From Actinomycetota bacterium (lineage in GTDB: Bacteria > Actinomycetota > Acidimicrobiia > Acidimicrobiales > Iamiaceae): a stretch of 64,000 nt of DNA. The notes under the pieces were generated by a model. It saw only the letters and a list, made by a program, of their open reading frames with translations. It was not told the DNA's origin and made no database searches. This document shows, piece by piece, positions 15,749-24,805 of this stretch. Both the position numbers and the translations under genes were made by a program. The stretch spans positions 1 through 64,000 of the forward strand of contig JACPNX010000006.1 of assembly GCA_016185275.1 (NCBI GenBank), read 5' to 3'. Within the stretch, counting starts at the first letter, position 1. Every line of letters starts with the position of its first letter.

Positions 15749-16629
15749 GCGACGGCGCGCCGGGAGGGTCGCCGGGAACCGCACCGCGCCCGCGCCCGCG
15801 CCCGCGCTTGCGGCCGGGGCGGGGAGCCGTGGCCGGCCCCGGCCCGGTGGCCGTGGTGACCGGCGCGGCGCGCGGGATCGGTGCCGCCACCGCAGCGCGG
15901 CTGGCCGGCGAGGGGTGGCGGCTCGTGCTCGTCGACCGGTGCGCCGACGACCCCGCGCTCGGCTACCCGCTCGCCACGCCCGCCGACCTCGACGCCACCG
16001 TCGAGCGCTGCGGCGGTCCCGGCTCGGCGGTCGGGTGCGTGGCCGACGTGCGCGACCAGCCGGCCCTGGACGCCGCCGTGGCCCTGGCCGTCGAGCGCTT
16101 CGGTGGCGTCGACGCCGCGGTCGCCGCCGCGGGTTGCATCACCGGCGGCGCCCCGGCCTGGGAGGTCCCGGACGAGGCGTGGGCGGCGATGGTGGGTGTC
16201 AACCTCGAAGGGGTCTGGAGGCTGGCCAGGGCGGCCGTCCCGGCCCTGCTCGAGCGGCCCGTGCCCCGGCGGGGCCGGTTCCTGGCCGTGTCGTCCGCCG
16301 GCGGGACGCTCGGCCTGCCCCTGCTCGCCGCCTACTCCGCCGCCAAGCACGGCGTGGTGGGGCTGGTCCGCAGCCTGGCCGCCGAGTTGGGTCCGCACGG
16401 CATCACCGCGAACGCCGTCGCGCCGGGCTCGACGAAGACGGCCATGCTCCAGGCCAGCGCGGGCGTCTACGGGTTGGTCGACGAGGCCGAGTTCGCGTCG
16501 CACCACCTGCTCGGCCGGCTGGTGCAGCCGAGCGAGGTCGCCGCGCTGCTCGCCTGGTTGTGCGGCGAGGACGCGGGCGGCATCACGGGCGCGGTGCTGC
16601 CGGTCGACGCCGGCATGACCGCCAGCTAG
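15745..16629 (+). CDS. Mycofactocin-associated short-chain dehydrogenase
   Basis: A 294-residue SDR. Cofactor motif VVTGAARGIGAATAARLA, catalytic YSAAKHG with Ser in VSSAGG, and C-terminal GGITGAVLPVDAG are complete. Residues 10-25 are an Arg-Pro repeat (RPRPRPRLRPGR) coded by a near-perfect CGCGCC hexamer run at 15783-15808; it is outside the catalytic fold and may vary in length. Known: SDR genes are common beside mft genes and some bind NAD(H) tightly and depend on mycofactocin. Its alcohol substrate is unknown. Confidence 0.85.
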   Translation: MSDGAPGGSPGTAPRPRPRPRLRPGRGAVAGPGPVAVVTGAARGIGAATAARLAGEGWRLVLVDRCADDPALGYPLATPADLDATVERCGGPGSAVGCVADVRDQPALDAAVALAVERFGGVDAAVAAAGCITGGAPAWEVPDEAWAAMVGVNLEGVWRLARAAVPALLERPVPRRGRFLAVSSAGGTLGLPLLAAYSAAKHGVVGLVRSLAAELGPHGITANAVAPGSTKTAMLQASAGVYGLVDEAEFASHHLLGRLVQPSEVAALLAWLCGEDAGGITGAVLPVDAGMTAS

Positions 16630-16636
16630 GCGTCCG

Positions 16637-18133
16637 GTGCCGCGGGACGTGCTCCCCGCACCCGCGGGGTTGCGCATCGCGCTGGACCCTGGCGCGCGGC
16701 GCGTCGACGGCGGTGCGGTCCTCATCGGTGGCACTCCGTTGCGGGTCCTCCGCCTGAGCTCGGCCGGTGCGGCCGCGCTCGACGCGCTCGCCGGCGGCGC
16801 GCCGGTGCCGGACGGCCGCCCCGCGGTGGCCCGTCTGGTGCGCCGCCTGCTCGACGCGGGCATCGCTCACCCGCGCCCCGGCCCGCCGCTGTCGTGGCCA
16901 CCGCCCGCGGACGTGACCGTGGTGGTACCAGTCAACGGACCGGTCGATGCCCTGCGGGTGGCGCTCACCGGTGTGGGCTCGGTGGGGGAGACGATCGTGG
17001 TGGACGACGGGTCCTCGGACGCCGCCGGGATCGCGGGCGCGGTTCGGGCTCGTGGCGCCCGCCTGATCCGCCACGACCGTGCACGGGGGCCCGCCGCGGC
17101 GCGCGAAGCGGGCTGGCGGTCGGCGGCCACGCCGGTCGTCGCGTTCGTCGACGCGGACTGCCGGCTCCCACCGGGCTGGCTCGACCCGTTGCTCGCCCAC
17201 CTGGCCGACCCGGCGGTGGCCGCGGTCGCGCCGCGGGTGCGCGCCGGCGGGCCTGAGCGTGTGGCCGAGTCGTGCCTCGCGCGCTACGACGCCGACCGGT
17301 CGCCCCTGGACCTCGGGCCGGCCGAGGCCATCGTGCGTCCCCGCAGCCGCGTGCCCTACGTGCCAACGGCGACGCTCGTGGTCCGGCGCGCGGCGCTGGT
17401 CGACGCCGGCGGCTTCGACGCTGGATTGCGCTTCGGTGAGGACGTGGACCTGGTGTGGCGCCTCGCCGGTCGCGGTTGGACCGTGCGGTACGAGCCGCGG
17501 GTCCATGTCGTCCACGCGGTCCGCGAAGGCCTGCGCCCCTGGCTCCGCCAGCGCTTCGACTACGGCACCTCGGCCGCGCCGCTGGCCCGCCGTCACGGCG
17601 CGGCCGTCGCCCCCGTCGCCGTGTCGGGCTGGAGCGCGGCATCGTGGGGGCTGGCCGCCGCCGGCGCGCCGGCAGCCGGTGCCACACTCGCCGCCGCCAC
17701 CGCTCTGGCGCTGGCTCCGGACCTGCGCGGCCTGGCACGACCGGTGCCGGAAGCCCTGCGGATCGCCGGGTTGGGGACCGCAGCCTCCGGACGAACCCTC
17801 GCCGGCGGCGTCCGGCGGGCGTGGTGGCCTTTGGCCGCGGCCGCGGTCGTGCCGAGCCGCCGAGCGCGCGTGGTGGCCGCCCTCAGCGTCGCACCGCTGG
17901 CCGCCGAGTGGGTGCGGCAGCGACCGGCGCTCGGCTTCCCGCGCTGGCTCGCGCTGCGCCTCGCGGACGATCTCGCCTACGGCGCCGGCGTGTGGGCGGG
18001 CTGCGCGCGCGAGCGCTCGCTCGCCGCGCTGCGACCCGACTTCACCGGTGGCCGCGCCCGTGACCTCGTCCCGCGCGACGTGGGTCCGGCCGATCGGCAG
18101 GGTCGCGCTGCGCCAGCCGGTCCAGCCCGCTGA
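16637..18133 (+). CDS. mftF: Mycofactocin glycosyltransferase MftF
   Basis: A 498-residue protein with a short N-terminal PqqD-like region (residues 1-85) and a GT2 glycosyltransferase domain from about 90. VTVVVPVNGPVDALR, VVDDGSSDAAG, AFVDADCRLPPGW and GEDVDLVWRLAGRG mark the nucleotide-sugar and DXD-type sites. The C-terminus has Ala/Leu-rich helices likely to touch the membrane. Known: MftF adds beta-1,4-glucose units to the cofactor. Start GTG 16637, 7 bp after the SDR stop, and it ends the cluster. Confidence 0.9.
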   Translation: MPRDVLPAPAGLRIALDPGARRVDGGAVLIGGTPLRVLRLSSAGAAALDALAGGAPVPDGRPAVARLVRRLLDAGIAHPRPGPPLSWPPPADVTVVVPVNGPVDALRVALTGVGSVGETIVVDDGSSDAAGIAGAVRARGARLIRHDRARGPAAAREAGWRSAATPVVAFVDADCRLPPGWLDPLLAHLADPAVAAVAPRVRAGGPERVAESCLARYDADRSPLDLGPAEAIVRPRSRVPYVPTATLVVRRAALVDAGGFDAGLRFGEDVDLVWRLAGRGWTVRYEPRVHVVHAVREGLRPWLRQRFDYGTSAAPLARRHGAAVAPVAVSGWSAASWGLAAAGAPAAGATLAAATALALAPDLRGLARPVPEALRIAGLGTAASGRTLAGGVRRAWWPLAAAAVVPSRRARVVAALSVAPLAAEWVRQRPALGFPRWLALRLADDLAYGAGVWAGCARERSLAALRPDFTGGRARDLVPRDVGPADRQGRAAPAGPAR

Positions 18134-18227
18134 ACCGGCTCAGTTCGGTAAGGGCCGGTCCTGCCGGCGGGCGGCCGGTGGCGCGTGCCGTCCTCGAGCC
18201 GGGCGGCCATTCGGCGCCGCGCGGCGC

Positions 18228-18980
18228 TCAGCGCAGCGGTGTGTGGAGCAGCGCGCCGCCGTCGACCACGAGCGCCTGGCCGGTGATCCACGAGGCGGCG
18301 TCGCTGGCGAGGAACACCGCGGCCCGGGCGATGTCCTCGGGCTCGCCGAGGCGGCGCATCGGCAGCGCCCGGGCGAGGGCCTCCTCGTTGGGCTGCCAGA
18401 GCGCCCGGGCCATGTCCGTCTTCACGAGACCCGGGGCGAGGGCGTTGACCCGCACGCCGGGCGACAGCTCCGCGGCCAGCGTGCGGGTCAGGTGCAACAG
18501 CGCGGCCTTGGTCGCGTTGTAGGCACCGATGCTGGTCTCGACGCTCATGCCCCCGATCGAGGCGATGTTGAGGATCACGCCGCCGCCCTCGCGCATGGCG
18601 TGGCGCCAGGCGAGCTGGGACCACACCAGCGGCCCCCGCCAGTTCACCTGGATCGTCTTGTCCAACCGGGGCAGGTCGATGTCGATCGTGCGACCCATGT
18701 ACGGGTTCGTGGCCGCATTGTTGACGAGGATGTCCAGCCCGCCGAGCCGCTCGACCGTGGCCGCGATGCAGGCCTCGGCCTGATCGGGCTCGCCCGCGTT
18801 CGCCGCATACCAGCTGACCTCGCCCTCCATGCCGGCCGCGACGTCCTCGAGCGCGTCGGGCTTGCGCGACGAGAGCATGACGCGGGCGCCACTGGCGGCC
18901 ATGGCCGCCGCGATGGCGCGCCCGATGCCGCGCGAAGCGCCGGTCACCAGGGCGACCCGTCCGTCGAGGCGCACGTCCAA
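18228..18980 (-). CDS. Short-chain dehydrogenase/reductase
   Basis: A 250-residue classical SDR read from TTG 18980, which has gggag 6 bases upstream; GTG 18974 is the alternative. VALVTGASRGIGRAIAAAMA binds NAD(P), and YNATKAALLH with Ser in NIASIGG is the catalytic site. It ends with SWITGQALVVDGG. It is convergent with mftF, with 94 bp between them, and not in its operon. The substrate is unknown. It lies with a lipid-binding-like gene and a second SDR on the same strand. Confidence 0.85.
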   Translation of the reverse strand: MDVRLDGRVALVTGASRGIGRAIAAAMAASGARVMLSSRKPDALEDVAAGMEGEVSWYAANAGEPDQAEACIAATVERLGGLDILVNNAATNPYMGRTIDIDLPRLDKTIQVNWRGPLVWSQLAWRHAMREGGGVILNIASIGGMSVETSIGAYNATKAALLHLTRTLAAELSPGVRVNALAPGLVKTDMARALWQPNEEALARALPMRRLGEPEDIARAAVFLASDAASWITGQALVVDGGALLHTPLR

Positions 18981-19057
18981 CCCGCTCTCCCTTCGTGTGG
19001 CGGTGTGCCGGAGCGGCCGTGCCGGCGCGCCCCGGCCCGGAGGTTGGCACACGCCGC

Positions 19058-19948
19058 TCAGCGCAGCACGAAGCGGCTGTCGCCGGCCAGGACCGCCCGG
19101 CGCAGCGTCTCGAGGTCGAGGCTGCGCCGGAGTCCCAGGAGGTGCAGGCGCACGACGTGGCGGTCGTCCTCCCACCATGCGGCCACGGCCTCGGCGCCAC
19201 CGGGCAGATCGGCCGTGAACGACCGGCTCACCCTGGCCCATGCGGGCAGCGGGAGGCGACGATCCCACCAGCGCACCTCACGCAGGTCGAGACGCAGGCA
19301 ACCGCCGTCGACGACGGGTTCCACCAGCAGCACGACGGAGCGGCCGGGTGGGCGGGCTTCGACGAGCCGGCCCGGGCCGGCGGCGAGGTTCCATCCGCGC
19401 GTGCCGATGCGGCGCAGTGTCCGCAGCGCTTCGGCCGGGGTGGCGTGGACGGTGAGATCGACGCGCCCGGTCGTGAGCCGGCCCGGCACACCCGGTTCGA
19501 CCACCACGTCGTGGGCGACGACCTCGACGGCCGACAGGTGGTGCCCTCCCCAGTCCACGTCCTGCGCGTCCGCCGCGACGCGGACCTCTCCGCCCCCGCG
19601 CCGCTCGACGCGCAGGCCTTCGAGCACGAAGGACAGTTCGGTGCCCTCGACGTCGACGGTGAACCGTCGCCCGGCGAAGCGTCGGGCGATCCCGTCCACG
19701 AGCTCGACGAGGACGACCTCGACCGGCGTTCCGACGTCGACCCCGAGCTCGCGGCCCACCTCCCGTCCCGCCTCGAGCCAGCGCGCGGGATCGACGAGGC
19801 GGCGGGTCAGCTCGCCCCACTCGTCGAGCCAGGAGGATCCGCCCCGCGGTTCGCCCGGGCCCACTCCACTGCGCCCCTCGCCCTCCTCGGCCTCATCGCG
19901 CCGTGGCCGGAGGACGCCGAACGGGTCGAGCGGGTTGAACGACGGCAT
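19058..19948 (-). CDS. Unknown protein, possibly LmeA/DUF2993-like
   Basis: A 296-residue protein starting at ATG 19948 (MPSFNPLDPFGVLRPRRDE). After an acidic-polar linker it has alternating hydrophobic strands (VEVVLVELVDGIARRFAG, AVEVVAHDVVVEPGVPG), similar in style to DUF2993/LmeA lipid-binding proteins. No catalytic motif is visible. No signal peptide is seen at this start. It sits between two SDR genes on the same strand, which suggests but does not prove a shared pathway. The family call is weak. Confidence 0.5.
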   Translation of the reverse strand: MPSFNPLDPFGVLRPRRDEAEEGEGRSGVGPGEPRGGSSWLDEWGELTRRLVDPARWLEAGREVGRELGVDVGTPVEVVLVELVDGIARRFAGRRFTVDVEGTELSFVLEGLRVERRGGGEVRVAADAQDVDWGGHHLSAVEVVAHDVVVEPGVPGRLTTGRVDLTVHATPAEALRTLRRIGTRGWNLAAGPGRLVEARPPGRSVVLLVEPVVDGGCLRLDLREVRWWDRRLPLPAWARVSRSFTADLPGGAEAVAAWWEDDRHVVRLHLLGLRRSLDLETLRRAVLAGDSRFVLR

Positions 19949-19970
19949 GGTCAGGTCGACGCCGGCGTGC

Positions 19971-20714
19971 TCAGGTGCGCAGGGTCAGGCCGCCGTCGAC
20001 AACGACGACCTCGCCGGTGACGTAGCCGGACGTGGCCAGCGCGATCACCACGTCGGCCACGTCGTCGGGCGTGGCGCTGCGCCGCAACGGGGCGACACCT
20101 TCGACCCATCGCCTCACGCCGTCCCAGCCCTCGTCGGCCGTCCAGGGTGTGTCCACGAGCCCCGGTGCGACGGCGTTGACCCGCACCTCCGGTCCGAGCA
20201 CCGCGGCGAGCAGGCGGGTGAGGTGGTTGAGCCCCGCCTTCGAGACCGCGTAGGGGATCGAGCTGCCGGTGGGCCGGACCCCGGCGATCGACGAGACGTT
20301 GACGATGCAGCCGCCCGCCTCGCGCAGGGCCGGCACGGCGGTCCGGCTCAACAGCCACGGCCCGATCAGGTTCGTGTCGAGGATCGTGTGCCACAGGTCG
20401 AGGTCCACCGCGGCGAGATCCTCGTGCGGGATGCGCTTCGTCGTGCCCGCGTTGTTGACAAGCACGTCGAGGCGGCCGTAGCGCTCGACGGCCGCCTCGA
20501 CCAGCCGGCGGCCGTCCGCTTCGTCGGCGACGTCGGCCTGCACGTACAAGGCGTCGGGCAGCGCGGCGGCGATCCGCTCGCCCGCCTCCACCGATCGGTG
20601 CGAGTTGACGACCACCTTGGCGCCGTGGCCGGCGAAGCGGCGGGCGATGGCCTCGCCGATGCCGCTCGAGGAGCCCGTCACGAGGGCGACCTTGCCGTCG
20701 AGTGGATGGGTCAC
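19971..20714 (-). CDS. Short-chain dehydrogenase/reductase
   Basis: A 247-residue classical SDR. Motif VALVTGSSSGIGEAIARRFA, NNAGTTK region, Ser in NVSSIAG, and YAVSKAGLNH catalytic site; C-terminus YVTGEVVVVDGG. GTG start at 20714 has gaggag upstream at about 8 bases. It precedes the unknown gene by 22 bp on the same strand, and the SDR at 18228 follows. The paralogue pair is diverged, so they are unlikely to be a recent duplication. Confidence 0.85.
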   Translation of the reverse strand: MTHPLDGKVALVTGSSSGIGEAIARRFAGHGAKVVVNSHRSVEAGERIAAALPDALYVQADVADEADGRRLVEAAVERYGRLDVLVNNAGTTKRIPHEDLAAVDLDLWHTILDTNLIGPWLLSRTAVPALREAGGCIVNVSSIAGVRPTGSSIPYAVSKAGLNHLTRLLAAVLGPEVRVNAVAPGLVDTPWTADEGWDGVRRWVEGVAPLRRSATPDDVADVVIALATSGYVTGEVVVVDGGLTLRT

Positions 20715-20859
20715 GGGGCTCTCCTCTGGCCGGGCGCACCGCCGGCCGGTCGCCGCCTCGGGCGCCAACCTAGGAGAACCGGCCCGGTCGGCGCCGCACC
20801 GTCTCCCCGCTGGTCGTTCCGGGTCGCGGATGGTGGGCGCACTCGGCCACGATGGGGGC

Positions 20860-21720
20860 GTGGATCCGCCCGACCACCCCCCGACCCACCCGACCGGCCA
20901 GTCCCCCGACGCCTGGTCCATCGACGGCGCGGCGGAGGCGATGCACGAGGCCGGCCTCCCGGATCTGGCCGGCGGCGCGCTGGTCGATGCCATGGCGGCG
21001 GTGGCGGCCGACGACGGACCGTCCACCCGCACCCGCCTGTACGAGACGTTCCTCACAGCGAGCCTGCTCGTGGGGACCGATCAACCGGTGGCGGCGGGCG
21101 CCGGCGGGGCGGACGAAGGCATCCAGGTCGGCCTGTGGAGCATCACGGGTCCCGGCGACGAGCCGATGCTCGCAGCGTTCACCGGCGAAGACGCGTTGCT
21201 GCGGGCGCGGCCGGAAGGCGGAGCCTGGATCGCGATGACGGCGGTCGACCTGGCCCGGCTCGTAGTCACGAACGGGGGCAACGGCCTCGCCGTCGACCCG
21301 GGCAGCGAGACCAACGGCTGGCTGGGGCCCGGTGAGCTGGCGGCGCTGGCGGAGGGCCGGGCGCCCATGCCCGAGGCCACGCTCGATCTCGGCGTGGATC
21401 AGCAGGTCCTCGTCGGCTCGCCCGCCCAGGACCCGCCGCCCGGCCTGGCCGCGGCGCTGGGTGACGTGCTCGGCGCCGTCGAGGAGATCCGCTCGGCCTG
21501 GCTGTTCGAGCTGGCCATCCCGCCCGGCGCACCGGGCCTCGCGCTCGGCGTGGAGATCGCACCGGACGCCGCCGACCTCGACGTGCCCGCGCTCTTCGAG
21601 CGCTGCCACGCCGCGGCCGCCGACCTGCTGGGCGAGGGCGCGAGCCTCCAGTACCTGCCCATCGAGGGTGAGCTGCTCGAAGTGGCGCGCCAGGTCGACA
21701 TCTCGGTCCTGCTGCGGTGA
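20860..21720 (+). CDS. SseB-family protein
   Basis: A 286-residue protein with two parts. The central region has the SseB-type pattern of LYETFLTASLLVG, DEPMLAAFTGEDALLR and MTAVDLARLVVTNGGNGLAVDP. The C-terminus from about 190 (VLVGSPAQDPPPGLAAALGD) matches the SseB C-terminal domain. Known: SseB-type proteins are of poorly defined function and are often linked to secretion or peptide-handling genes. Start GTG 20860; ATG 20830 is an alternative. It is divergent from the SDR at 20714, with 145 bp between them. Confidence 0.7.
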   Translation: MDPPDHPPTHPTGQSPDAWSIDGAAEAMHEAGLPDLAGGALVDAMAAVAADDGPSTRTRLYETFLTASLLVGTDQPVAAGAGGADEGIQVGLWSITGPGDEPMLAAFTGEDALLRARPEGGAWIAMTAVDLARLVVTNGGNGLAVDPGSETNGWLGPGELAALAEGRAPMPEATLDLGVDQQVLVGSPAQDPPPGLAAALGDVLGAVEEIRSAWLFELAIPPGAPGLALGVEIAPDAADLDVPALFERCHAAAADLLGEGASLQYLPIEGELLEVARQVDISVLLR

Positions 21721-21797
21721 CGTCTCCGGCTGGGCCGTTCGACTCGTTCTCGCAGGGCGCGTGCGAGAGATCGGGCGACGGCCGGTAGGTTGGTGCG

Positions 21798-23468
21798 ATG
21801 CGCCGGCGCTCCGTCCCCCTGTCCCTCGCGCTCCTGCTCGTCGTGGCTGCCTGCGGTGGCGGCGGCAGCGGCGAGGGCACCGCGGGCAACGCCACCACGT
21901 CCACCGCGAAGGCCGGATCGAACGGTGGCGGAGCGCGCACGTCGACCGACGGAGCCACGACGAGCTCCACCGCACCGGCCGGCGCGACGACGTCGAATGG
22001 TTCGACGTCGATCGATCCTTCACCGTCCGACCCGGTGGCCCCCGGCGCCACCCGCATCCGCTACGAGGTCGGCCCGATCGACATCAAGCCCGGCCAGAAC
22101 AACATCGCGTTCACCGCAGGTGACGTGCCCAAGCCTCCCCAGAGCGGCTGGATCACCCGCATGGCGCCCAACATCCGCTACGCCGACGGCACCGTGCCGC
22201 CCGTCGACGTCATCCATCTGCACCACGGCGTGTGGCTCAATGCCAGCCGCCGCGATCTCACCAAGTCGAGCCTCCCCGAGCGGTTCATGGCCGCCGGCGA
22301 GGAGAAGACGATCCAGTCCATGCCCGCGGGATACGGCTACCGGTACGACCAGGGCGACCGCTGGATGATCAACTACATGATGCACAACCTGTGGCCCAAG
22401 CCCGGGAAGATCTGGATCACCTACATCCTCGACTTCATCCCCGACTCCGCGCCGCAGGCCGCGTCGATCAAGGCCGCCACGCCGCTGTGGATGGACGTGC
22501 AGAACGGCAGCGTGTACCCCGTGTTCGACGTGCTGCAGGGCTCCGGCAAGGGCGGCCAGTTCACGTACCCTGACGACGCCACCGACCCGTACAGGGGCGG
22601 CGCGCCGGCCAACCAGTTCGTCCTTCCCGAGTCGGGAACGCTGATCGGCACGGGCGGCCACCTCCACCCAGGGGGCACGAAGGACACACTGTTCCTCCAG
22701 CGCCCAGGGGCGACGGCGTCGGCCGGTGTGCCGACCAAGGACGGCAAGGCCGACGTGGTCCGGCTGTTCACCTCCGTGGCGAAGTACTACGAGCCCGCGG
22801 GTCCGGTGTCCTGGGACTTGTCGATGACGGTGACGCGACCGGATTGGCGCGTGGCCGTGAAGCAGGGTGACACGCTCGAGATGAGCGCCACCTACAACTC
22901 GGACCGCGCGTCCTGGTACGAGTCGATGGGCATCATGCTCACCTGGTTCGCCCCTGGTGAGACGAGCGGCCCCGATCCGTTCACGACCAACGTCGACAAG
23001 CCGGGTCAGGTCACCCACGGCCACCTCGCCGAGAACAACAACCACGGTGGCCAACCGGACCCGAAGAACTACCAGGACCTCACCAAGCTCCCGAGCAAGC
23101 CGCTGACCGGACCGATCATGATCGACAACTTCGTGTACTCACGGGGCGACATGTCGGTCGCCTCCAGCATCCCGAGCGTGAAGGTGGGGCAGAGCATCAC
23201 CTTCGACAACAGTGCCGACGCCGCCCGCGAGAACGGGATCTGGCACACGATCACGGTCTGCAAGGCGCCCTGCAACGGCAAGACCGGCATCGCGTTCCCC
23301 CTTGCCAACGGTCCGGTCGTGTTCGACTCCGGTGAGCTGGGCAGCGCCGGAGCGCCGACCGCGGGCCGGGTCACGTGGCAGACGCCGGCGAACCTGCCGC
23401 CCGGTACGTACACCTACTTCTGCCGGATCCACCCCTTCATGCGGGGCGCGTTCCGGGTCGAGCCCTGA
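21798..23468 (+). CDS. Copper-site lipoprotein with C-terminal cupredoxin domain
   Basis: A 556-residue exported lipoprotein. The lipobox is LLLVVAACGGG at residues 12-22, followed by a Ser/Thr/Gly-rich linker to about 75. The middle domain has IHLHHGVWLN (about 138) and GTGGHLHPGG (about 285), His clusters like those of copper-dependent monooxygenase folds. The last 100 residues are plastocyanin-like with ligand sets IWHTITVC and YFCRIHPFMRG. The pairing of the middle domain with a cupredoxin suggests a redox or copper role outside the cell; the reaction is unknown. A YceI gene follows by 8 bp. Confidence 0.7.
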   Translation: MRRRSVPLSLALLLVVAACGGGGSGEGTAGNATTSTAKAGSNGGGARTSTDGATTSSTAPAGATTSNGSTSIDPSPSDPVAPGATRIRYEVGPIDIKPGQNNIAFTAGDVPKPPQSGWITRMAPNIRYADGTVPPVDVIHLHHGVWLNASRRDLTKSSLPERFMAAGEEKTIQSMPAGYGYRYDQGDRWMINYMMHNLWPKPGKIWITYILDFIPDSAPQAASIKAATPLWMDVQNGSVYPVFDVLQGSGKGGQFTYPDDATDPYRGGAPANQFVLPESGTLIGTGGHLHPGGTKDTLFLQRPGATASAGVPTKDGKADVVRLFTSVAKYYEPAGPVSWDLSMTVTRPDWRVAVKQGDTLEMSATYNSDRASWYESMGIMLTWFAPGETSGPDPFTTNVDKPGQVTHGHLAENNNHGGQPDPKNYQDLTKLPSKPLTGPIMIDNFVYSRGDMSVASSIPSVKVGQSITFDNSADAARENGIWHTITVCKAPCNGKTGIAFPLANGPVVFDSGELGSAGAPTAGRVTWQTPANLPPGTYTYFCRIHPFMRGAFRVEP

Positions 23469-23476
23469 CGTCGACG

Positions 23477-24181
23477 GTGCTGCGCTCCCGCCTCGGCAAG
23501 GCGGTCCTCGTCCTGCTCCTCCTCGTCGTCGCCGCCGGCGCGGCCGGCTGGTGGTTCTTCCTGCGCGGCGACGCACCGGCCAAGGCCGCCCTTCGGACCC
23601 GCCCGGGCAACGGGCAGCCTGCGGGCGCGGGCACGTCGCAGTCGGCGGACGGCTCGTGGAAGGTCAGGGTCGACAACCCCGACCAGGTCTTCGCCGGCTA
23701 CCGGATCCAGGAGATCTTCGGTGGCGAGACCGTGAAGAAGACCGCCGCCGGCCGCACCAGCGCGGTGACCGGCTCGTTCGTCGTGAAGGGCCGGCAGGTG
23801 ACGGCAGGGACGGTCACGGTCGACGTCACCAAGCTCGAGAGCGACCGCACTGCCCGCGACGAGATCATCAGGAACCGGGGGCTCGAGAGCTCGAAGTTCC
23901 CCACCGCCACGTTCCAGCTGAGCGGGCCCGTGACCCTCAGCGCCGCGCCGGCACGGGGCCGTTTGGTCAAGGCGACGCTGGCCGGGACGCTCAAGCTGCA
24001 CGGCGTCAGCCGCCCGCTGCGCGTGCCCGTCGAGGCCCGCTGGAACGGCGACACGATCGACGTGCAGGGCTCGGCTCCGGTGCAGCTCCGGGACTACGGC
24101 ATCGAGGTGCTGAACCTGCCGATCGTGAAGATCGACGACCGCGGCACCTTCGAGTTCCAGCTCACCTTCGTGCGCTCATGA
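23477..24181 (+). CDS. YceI-family protein with N-terminal anchor
   Basis: A 234-residue protein starting GTG 23477. Residues 7-27 (AVLVLLLLVVAAGAAGWWFF) are a membrane anchor. The YceI lipocalin-like barrel follows, with GGETVKKTAAGRTSAVTGSF, TVDVTKLESDRTARDE and KFPTATFQLSGPVTL typical of the family. Known: YceI proteins bind isoprenoid-like or other hydrophobic ligands outside the cytoplasm. Directly downstream of the copper lipoprotein and probably co-transcribed with it. Confidence 0.85.
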   Translation: MLRSRLGKAVLVLLLLVVAAGAAGWWFFLRGDAPAKAALRTRPGNGQPAGAGTSQSADGSWKVRVDNPDQVFAGYRIQEIFGGETVKKTAAGRTSAVTGSFVVKGRQVTAGTVTVDVTKLESDRTARDEIIRNRGLESSKFPTATFQLSGPVTLSAAPARGRLVKATLAGTLKLHGVSRPLRVPVEARWNGDTIDVQGSAPVQLRDYGIEVLNLPIVKIDDRGTFEFQLTFVRS

Positions 24182-24307
24182 GGGCGCGGCGCGGCCGGCG
24201 AGCTCAGGCCGGCGGCCGGCCCGGGTCGGGGTTCGGCCGCGACGGTCGGGCGCGGATGAGGCGGACGGCCCAGTTTGGGCATCCGCCGCGAAGGGCACGT
24301 TGACGCC

Positions 24308-24652
24308 GTGCGACTTTTGCGTTCGCAACGATGGGCCTCCGAGCCGTCCCTGTCGATCGACGTGGCGCCCGCGGCGAACGGCACCGAGGTCCGCATCGCA
24401 GGCGAGCTCGATCTCGCCTCCGTTCCCCAGCTCCGCACCTGCCTCGCGGACCTCACCCAGCGAGGCGAGAAGCATCTGGTGCTCGACCTGTCCGGCGTGA
24501 CGTTCTGCGACTCGACTGCGCTCGGGCTGTTCGTCGGTGCGCACCGCCGCTGCGAGGTCAGTGGCGGCTCGATCGAGTTCCGCTCGCTGCCCTCGTCGCT
24601 GCGCCACCTGTTGCGGGTGAGCGGGTTGGACCAGATCCTCGACGTCGACTGA
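24308..24652 (+). CDS. STAS-domain protein
   Basis: A 114-residue STAS domain read from GTG 24308. It has GTEVRIAGELDLASVPQL and the loop DLSGVTFCDSTALGLFV. DST again provides a phosphorylatable position, with Ala in place of the usual Gly after it. The start codon is not certain. Role as in SpoIIAA/RsbV proteins, with unknown partner kinase and sigma factor. The tRNA-Cys gene follows. Confidence 0.8.
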   Translation: MRLLRSQRWASEPSLSIDVAPAANGTEVRIAGELDLASVPQLRTCLADLTQRGEKHLVLDLSGVTFCDSTALGLFVGAHRRCEVSGGSIEFRSLPSSLRHLLRVSGLDQILDVD

Positions 24653-24733
24653 GCCGAGGCGACCCAGGGGGTCCCGGTCCGGCGGCTCGGCGGCCGGGGC
24701 GCCAGACGCCGGCTGCTAGGTTCGCCCGACGCT

Positions 24734-24805
24734 GGCGGCGTGGCCGAGTGGCTCAGGCAAGGGACTGCAAATCCCTCTACGCGGGTTCGATTCCCGCCGC
24801 CGCCT
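24734..24805 (+). tRNA. tRNA-Cys(GCA)
   Basis: The acceptor stem is ggcggcg (24734-24740) with cgccgcc (24798-24804). The anticodon arm ggga-ctgcaaa-tccc has GCA at 24767-24769. The T-arm is gcggg/ttcgatt/cccgc. The CCA end is not encoded. Confidence 0.92.

Noticed and set aside
18228-20714. The two downstream SDRs as part of the mycofactocin operon
   Set aside because: They are on the opposite strand, convergent with mftF, and I see no sequence feature that ties them to mycofactocin.
17079-21335. 1418-residue plus-strand open frame
   Set aside because: It runs through mftF, two minus-strand SDR genes and the SseB gene in shadow frames; it is Arg/Pro/Ser-rich with no domains.
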